The translations under genes and the position numbers were made by a program. Under the pieces are notes generated by a model. That model had not been told where the DNA came from. It did not search any database and was given only the letters and a program-made list of their open reading frames with translations. DNA of 64,000 nt. Source: Kroppenstedtia sanguinis. Its GTDB lineage: Bacteria > Bacillota > Bacilli > Thermoactinomycetales > DSM-45169. The stretch is from NCBI RefSeq assembly GCF_050433445.1, contig NZ_JBNPXF010000012.1:1-64000 (forward strand). Reading direction: 5' to 3'. Of the stretch, positions 59,430-64,000 are shown piece by piece (position 1 is the stretch's first letter; each line of letters begins with the position of its first letter).

Positions 59430-59517
59430 GAAAAACGCATCCTTCCATCTCCGAAATAGGTTGGATCGATACCAGTATGTATCGAATCCCTTCGGAAATA
59501 AACCCGATTCTCATAGG

Positions 59518-59546
59518 AAAAAAGGCCACTTTTAGGGAGTGGCCTT
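59518..59546 (-). terminator. Intrinsic terminator overlapping the rpmH stop
   Basis: Minus strand AAGGCCACT-CCCTAAA-AGTGGCCTT followed by TTTT. The first A of the stem is part of the rpmH TAA. It would separate rpmH from rnpA transcription. Confidence 0.8.
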
Positions 59547-59679
59547 ATGCGGACAAAATCCTTCTGCCTTTTCGACGGCGGTTTTTCAACACCCTGCGTC
59601 CGTTTTTGGTGCTCATGCGTTGCCGGAAGCCGTGAACATTCTTACGGCGTCGGTTGCTTGGTTGAAATGTGCGCTTCAT
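59545..59679 (-). CDS. rpmH: 50S ribosomal protein L34
   Basis: 44 residues, all as expected for bL34: MKRTFQPSNRRRKNVHGFRQ, then RMSTKNGRRVLKNRRRKGRR and ILSA. Too short for default gene finders. Marks the edge of oriC in Firmicutes. Located upstream of rnpA; divergent from dnaA. Confidence 0.97.
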   Translation of the reverse strand: MKRTFQPSNRRRKNVHGFRQRMSTKNGRRVLKNRRRKGRRILSA

Positions 59680-59881
59680 ATGTTGACTCCGGTCTCTTCA
59701 AGGCACTCCGAATCACTGCTCCACCCGAAGGGCGTCCAGGCCCGTCCCATCATTGCCTTGAAAGCCGGATCTCCTCCTTTCTCACTTCAAGGTTCCCGAA
59801 TACATCATGGGGATGACAGTCTTAACTATTATAGCTGTGGAAGCGAAAATATGTCAAGAAAGGGAGAGGGAATCCTCCACT

Positions 59882-60109
59882 TGTGGATAACTTATATGAT
59901 TCACAAAGTTATCCACGGCTTATCCACAATTTATCCACGGCTTATCCACAGAATTCACCCCCTGTGAATAAAACTTATCCACAGCCTGTGAATTCTGTGG
60001 AAAACGATTGGATTTCATTGTGGTGATTGGATAGATTTGATATGATGTTCATGTTTCCGTCTGTGGATAAGTTGTCTGAAGAACAAAACGATCCACAGCC
60101 TGTGGATAA
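59882..60109. other. oriC, upstream DnaA-box cluster (rpmH-dnaA)
   Basis: At least nine DnaA boxes. TTATCCACA or its complement TGTGGATAA at 59882-59890, 59920-59928, 59942-59950, 59975-59983, 60062-60070 and 60101-60109. TTATCCACG at 59909-59917 and 59931-59939. TGTGAATAA at 59963-59971. Corresponds to incA/incB of Bacillus and probably also autoregulates dnaA. Confidence 0.9.
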
Positions 60110-60261
60110 CTTTAGGAAGTCGGTGGAGGCCCTGTGGAAAAAGATGTCCACAGGGGTGTGGATACTGTGGAAAGGTAAGGATTCCCTCATCCATTAGGGA
60201 ATCCCCTTGTGGATGATTTTGTGGAAAAGAAAATATGACTTCAGATGAAAGGAGGAAACCT

Positions 60262-61614
60262 GTGGATACACATATTCAGGAACTGTGGGCACAAGCGCTG
60301 GAACATATTCAAGGGAAGCTCTCCAAGCCAAGCTTTGAAACCTGGCTTCAGGCCACAGAAGCAGTCGACTTTCGCGATGACACCCTGGTGGTGACCGCAC
60401 CCAATGAGTTTGCTCGGGATTGGCTGGAATCTCGTTATGCCAACCTGGTTCGCGACACTTTGCAGGAAGTGACTGGTTCGGTGATCGGAATTCAATTTAT
60501 CACTCATTCCTCCATCCGACCGGATGGGGAGGAAGATGCCGTGGCAACTGCAGAAAAAGCCCACTTGCAGGATGTACCTCCCAAGACCATGCTCAATTCC
60601 CGCTACACCTTTGACACCTTTGTCATCGGATCGGGCAACCGGTTTGCCCACGCCGCTTCCTTGGCGGTGGCGGAAGCCCCGGCCAAATCCTACAACCCAC
60701 TGTTCATCTATGGAGGTGTCGGTCTGGGAAAAACTCACCTGATGCACGCCATCGGCAATTACGTTCAATCCCATTCGACCCAGACCCGGGTCGTTTATCT
60801 TTCCTCTGAGACTTTCACCAATGAGTTTATCAACTCGATCCGGGATAACCGAGCGGATGATTTTCGCAACCGATACAGAAATGTGGACATCCTGTTGATC
60901 GATGATATTCAGTTTCTGGCAGGAAAAGAACAGACTCAGGAAGAATTTTTCCACACCTTTAACGCTCTCCATGGGGAGAGCAAACAGATCGTCATCTCCA
61001 GTGACCGTCCGCCCAAAGCGATCCCCACCCTGGAGGATCGGCTACGCTCCCGGTTTGAATGGGGGTTGATCACAGACATCCAACCGCCGGATCTGGAGAC
61101 ACGAATCGCTATTCTGCGGAAAAAAGCGATCGCTGACAATCTGGAGATCAACAATAGCGAGGTAATGGCCTTTATCGCCGATCGGGTCGAAACCAACATC
61201 CGTGAGCTGGAAGGGGCGCTGATCCGGGTGGTCGCCTATTCTGCCCTGACCAATCAACCGGTCACCGTCGAACTGGCAGCGGAAGCCCTGAAAGATATCA
61301 TCTCCGATTCCAAACCCCGCGTTATCGGAATTCAAAATATCCAACAAGAAGTTTGTGCCTATTATCGGCTCCGCATGGAAGACCTGAAAGGGAAAAAACG
61401 CACCAAAAATGTGGCTCTTCCCCGTCAGATCGCCATGTATCTCTGCCGTGAACTGACAGATTCCTCTCTGCCGAAGATTGGAGAAGAATTTGGTGGTCGG
61501 GATCACACCACGGTGATCCACGCTCATGAAAAAATCACCCGTACCCTGTCCATGGATCGCAGCCTGCAACAGGCAGTGGAGGATTTGAAAAAGCGTATCT
61601 TGAAAGGTTCCTAA
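60262..61614 (+). CDS. dnaA: Chromosomal replication initiator DnaA
   Basis: 450 residues from the GTG at 60262, after GAAAGGAGG; an ATG at 60235 precedes that ribosome site and is unlikely. Domain I KLSKPSFETWLQATEAVD, domain III AAA+ with Walker A IYGGVGLGKTHLMHAIGNY, Walker B VDILLIDDIQFLAGKEQTQE and arginine finger DRLRSRFEWGLITDI, domain IV with EEFGGRDHTTVIHAHEKITR. Binds DnaA boxes on both sides of its own gene and opens the origin. Confidence 0.99.
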   Translation: MDTHIQELWAQALEHIQGKLSKPSFETWLQATEAVDFRDDTLVVTAPNEFARDWLESRYANLVRDTLQEVTGSVIGIQFITHSSIRPDGEEDAVATAEKAHLQDVPPKTMLNSRYTFDTFVIGSGNRFAHAASLAVAEAPAKSYNPLFIYGGVGLGKTHLMHAIGNYVQSHSTQTRVVYLSSETFTNEFINSIRDNRADDFRNRYRNVDILLIDDIQFLAGKEQTQEEFFHTFNALHGESKQIVISSDRPPKAIPTLEDRLRSRFEWGLITDIQPPDLETRIAILRKKAIADNLEINNSEVMAFIADRVETNIRELEGALIRVVAYSALTNQPVTVELAAEALKDIISDSKPRVIGIQNIQQEVCAYYRLRMEDLKGKKRTKNVALPRQIAMYLCRELTDSSLPKIGEEFGGRDHTTVIHAHEKITRTLSMDRSLQQAVEDLKKRILKGS

Positions 61615-61655
61615 GAAGGGTTCTCAAACATCCTTGAATCCTCACCTGTGGAAAC

Positions 61656-61801
61656 TGTGGATAAAATGAGCCTACTTGTACACAGCATATCCACAACATA
61701 GATCCCTTGTCCCACCTGGGCTCAAGACACTTATCCACACTATCCACAGCCCCTACTACTACGACTATTATCTTTTAAATAATATATATATGTTATTCAC
61801 A
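61656..61801. other. oriC, unwinding element with DnaA-trios (dnaA-dnaN)
   Basis: DnaA boxes TGTGGATAA 61656-61664, TTATCCACA 61731-61739, CTATCCACA 61740-61748 and TTATTCACA 61793-61801. Right after the tandem boxes comes a GC cluster (GCCCC, 61749-61753) and then CTACTACTACGACTATTA (61753-61770), which reads on the other strand as 3'-GAT repeats, the DnaA-trio. An A+T-only stretch follows to about 61795. This is the layout of the Bacillus basal unwinding system. Confidence 0.88.
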
Positions 61802-61954
61802 AGCGATTATGACCCCACCACTTTTCCTATTTTTACTCCAAAGGCTTTCAAGGATAGGAAAAGCATGATTGAATGATAGAGTGGGGTTCTTTCTCTTGGA
61901 TAAACAAAAAAACAGATCTACCTTCTGTGGAAAAGATGAGGAGGAAAACACCCG

Positions 61955-63091
61955 ATGAAATTCAGGATCAGCCGTACCGCTTTGACGGAAGCCGTGTCCC
62001 AAGTGTCCAAAGCCGTATCTACCAAAACTACCGTTCCGATTTTGACTGGGATCCACGCCGCTGTTGACGAAGAGGGTTTGTGGTTGACCGGGAGCAATTC
62101 CGATCTGACGATTCAGGTTTGCATTCCCTTGCGCCAGGATGATAAAGAATTGGTCAATGTGGACACAATGGGTAGTGTTGTTCTACCTGGGCGAATCTTT
62201 TCAGATATCGTCCGTAAATTACCTGGGGATCAGGTAGAATGGGATGTGGATGAACGATGGAAAACCACCCTTCATTCCGACCAAGCTCACTTTGAGCTGA
62301 AGGGGTTGGATCCTGAGGAATACCCCCGGGTTCCCCGGTTTGATGAAGAGCAGATGTTCAGCTTACCTGCGGAGCTTCTCAAATCGATGATCCGTCAGAC
62401 CGGTTTTGCTGTTTCCACATCGGAAGCCCGGGGAGTGTTGACCGGGGTGCTGTGGCGACTGGAATCGGGCCGGCTCACCTTTGTCGCTACGGACAGCATT
62501 CGCCTGTCCCGAAAGGAAGCCGATGTGGAAGTTCCCGAGGGACTCACCTTGGAAAATGTGGTGATTCCCGGAAAAAGCCTGTCGGAATTAGGAAAGATCT
62601 TGGGAGATCAGACGGGATGGGTGGATGTGATTCTCGCTGATAACCAAATTATGGTGCGTTCAGATCACCTCCTCTTTTTTTCCCGCCTGCTGGATGGGAC
62701 CTATCCCGATACCAACCGGGTGATTCCCAAGGGGGGGAAGACGAAAATCCGGGTCTCCACCAAGGAATTACTGCAGTCTGTGGATCGCGCTGCTTTGATC
62801 AGCCGGGATGGTCGCGATAATGTGATAAAATGGACAGTGAAGGAAAAAGGAGTGGTTCAAGTCCAGTCTGCAGCTCAGGATGTGGGCAGCGTGTTGGAGG
62901 AAGTGAATGCCCAGGTGGACGGGGAAGAGGTGAGTCTCTCCTTCAACGCTCAATATATGATGGATGCCTTGCGCGCCGTGGATTCCGACGAAATCCAGAT
63001 CCTCCTGACTGGGACGATGACTCCCTTTTTGATTCAGCCTGCCGACCGGGAGGATGCCTTGCACCTGATTGTGCCGATCCGGACGCGCTGA
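61955..63091 (+). CDS. dnaN: DNA polymerase III beta sliding clamp
   Basis: 378 residues, three repeats of the clamp fold. MKFRISRTALTEAVSQVSKA at the start and the C-terminal pocket ending FLIQPADREDALHLIVPIRT. Ring dimer that tethers polymerase to DNA. ATG preceded by GATGAGGAGGA. Followed by yaaA after 19 bases. Confidence 0.99.
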   Translation: MKFRISRTALTEAVSQVSKAVSTKTTVPILTGIHAAVDEEGLWLTGSNSDLTIQVCIPLRQDDKELVNVDTMGSVVLPGRIFSDIVRKLPGDQVEWDVDERWKTTLHSDQAHFELKGLDPEEYPRVPRFDEEQMFSLPAELLKSMIRQTGFAVSTSEARGVLTGVLWRLESGRLTFVATDSIRLSRKEADVEVPEGLTLENVVIPGKSLSELGKILGDQTGWVDVILADNQIMVRSDHLLFFSRLLDGTYPDTNRVIPKGGKTKIRVSTKELLQSVDRAALISRDGRDNVIKWTVKEKGVVQVQSAAQDVGSVLEEVNAQVDGEEVSLSFNAQYMMDALRAVDSDEIQILLTGTMTPFLIQPADREDALHLIVPIRTR

Positions 63092-63110
63092 GGTTTGAGA
63101 GGTGAATCCG

Positions 63111-63329
63111 ATGAAGCAGATAACCATACCCGTCGATACCATCACTCTGGGACAACTCCTTAAAAAATTGGATATTTTGGTCACAGGAGGACAGGCCAAA
63201 TATTTTCTTGCTGAAAACCGAGTGTGGGTCAACGGAGTCCAGGAGGAACGGCGGGGGAGAAAGCTGTATCCGCAAGATCGAGTCGAGATCGAAGGCTATG
63301 GCCAGGTGAGTTTGGTTCACAGGGATTGA
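63111..63329 (+). CDS. yaaA: S4-domain RNA-binding protein YaaA
   Basis: 72 residues from the ATG at 63111 (GAGAGGTG upstream; GTG at 63102 is less likely). S4 fold with LGQLLKKLDILVTGGQAKYF and VWVNGVQEERRGRKLYPQDR. Found between dnaN and recF in Bacilli; suggested role in ribosome assembly. Cotranscribed with dnaN and recF. Confidence 0.95.
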   Translation: MKQITIPVDTITLGQLLKKLDILVTGGQAKYFLAENRVWVNGVQEERRGRKLYPQDRVEIEGYGQVSLVHRD

Positions 63330-63342
63330 GAGGGGAGCGGCT

Positions 63343-64000
63343 ATGTACGTGGAGCAACTGGAACTGAAACAGTTCCGCAACATCGAACATCTCAAACTGG
63401 ATTGCTCCGGAGAGCTCCACATGTTTGTCGGACCCAATGCCCAGGGCAAAACCAATATCCTGGAGTCTCTCTATGTCCTCGCCATCGGGAAATCTCACCG
63501 AACCCGCAGTCACCGGGAACTGATCCGCTGGGAACAGACGGTTGCTTCCTTGAAGGCTGAGGTTTCCGGAAAAGAATCGGCCCGACGGTTGGAGATCCGC
63601 CTGACGCCCCGTGGCAAACGGGTGCTGCGCAACGGAGTGGAACAGCGCCGGCTGAGTGAATATATCGGTTCCCTCACCGCCGTCCTGTTTGCTCCAGAGG
63701 ACTTATCCATTGTCAAAGGGAGTCCCCAGGTGCGGAGACGATTTCTCGATATGGAGATCGGACAGGTGAGCCCCACCTATATCTATCATCTGACCCGTTA
63801 TAATCAGCTACTTCAGCAACGCAACAGCTTACTCAAAGAACTGGGAAAAGGGTGGGGAAAACAGACTGCCCTCCTCGATGTTCTCAATGAACAATTGATC
63901 GGGTTATCTACCCACTTGTGGAGCAAACGCTTCTCCTTTGTGAACCTTCTTTCCCGATGGGCACAGGAGATTCATTATTCCATCACCCAAGGGAGTGAAA
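63343..64000 (+). CDS. recF: DNA replication and repair protein RecF (cut by window end)
   Basis: At least 219 residues visible, ATG at 63343 after AGGGGAG. MYVEQLELKQFRNIEHLKLD, Walker A MFVGPNAQGKTNILESLYVL, and FLDMEIGQVSPTYIYHLTRY (family region after the arm). SMC-like ATPase that loads RecA at gaps with RecO and RecR. The 3' part lies outside the window. Confidence 0.97.
   Translation, partial: MYVEQLELKQFRNIEHLKLDCSGELHMFVGPNAQGKTNILESLYVLAIGKSHRTRSHRELIRWEQTVASLKAEVSGKESARRLEIRLTPRGKRVLRNGVEQRRLSEYIGSLTAVLFAPEDLSIVKGSPQVRRRFLDMEIGQVSPTYIYHLTRYNQLLQQRNSLLKELGKGWGKQTALLDVLNEQLIGLSTHLWSKRFSFVNLLSRWAQEIHYSITQGSE

Overview
The window is the chromosomal replication-origin region of a spore-forming, low-to-mid-GC Firmicute, most likely a member of the Thermoactinomycetaceae (Kroppenstedtia/Desmospora/Melghirimyces-like). 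The basis is Bacillus-type gene order, spore genes (pbpG-like, yyaC, YheC/D), parS/Noc/ParAB near oriC and abundant small intergenic repeats. Genus assignment is inference.

Layout. 1-2.4 kb: an AT-rich, decayed MFS transporter/LysR pair, each broken by a one-base frameshift. 2.8-7.2 kb: accessory DNA with a small zinc-ribbon protein, a chromosomal actin-like ParM/ParR-like partition cassette with upstream repeats, two tiny membrane proteins and a glucoamylase remnant cut by a MITE. 7.2-15 kb: argS-ywiB, speB, speE, pbpG, ywhD. 15-20.6 kb: a sensor kinase with a degenerate GGDEF domain, a possible ribbon-helix-helix protein, a YheC/D ATP-grasp protein and a secreted metallopeptidase. 20.9-29 kb: walR-walK-yycH-yycI-walJ-htrA-yyzF-rlmH, head-on to replication. 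29.6-45.6 kb: purA, dnaB, rplI, gdpP, yybS, mazG-like, rpsR-ssb-rpsF, ychF, yyzM, an acyltransferase, a YkvI-like permease, yyaC, DUF554, a class V aminotransferase, parB. 45.6-49.4 kb: parA interrupted by a group II intron, then noc. 50.1-53 kb: two plus-strand genes, a second actin-like ParM protein and a 512-residue protein whose N-terminus copies the MnmG nucleotide-binding loop. 53.2-59.7 kb: rsmG, mnmG, mnmE, jag, yidC, yidD, rnpA, rpmH. 59.9-61.8 kb: bipartite oriC around dnaA. 62-64 kb: dnaN, yaaA, recF (cut by the window end).

Most striking points. (1) A 2099-bp group II intron lies exactly inside the Walker A codons of parA, in splicing orientation. Its reverse transcriptase has lost the YADD aspartates (YAER) yet keeps a full reading frame, which suggests a maturase-only protein needed to make ParA. 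(2) Two separate actin-like segregation genes sit on the chromosome, one with ParR/parC-like features and one beside noc/parAB. (3) The gaps are full of MITEs: family A has 19-bp terminal repeats and 9-bp target duplications, family B has CTAG ends, and both carry the same hairpin core. In family A the segment between the hairpin arms is found in both orientations.

Together the core genes cover initiation (dnaA, dnaN, dnaB, ssb, recF), segregation and division placement (parABS, noc, actin-like proteins), cell-wall homeostasis (walRK, htrA, pbpG), second messenger turnover (gdpP), tRNA/rRNA modification (mnmE, mnmG, rsmG, rlmH) and membrane insertion (yidC, yidD). No rRNA, tRNA or CRISPR array was found.
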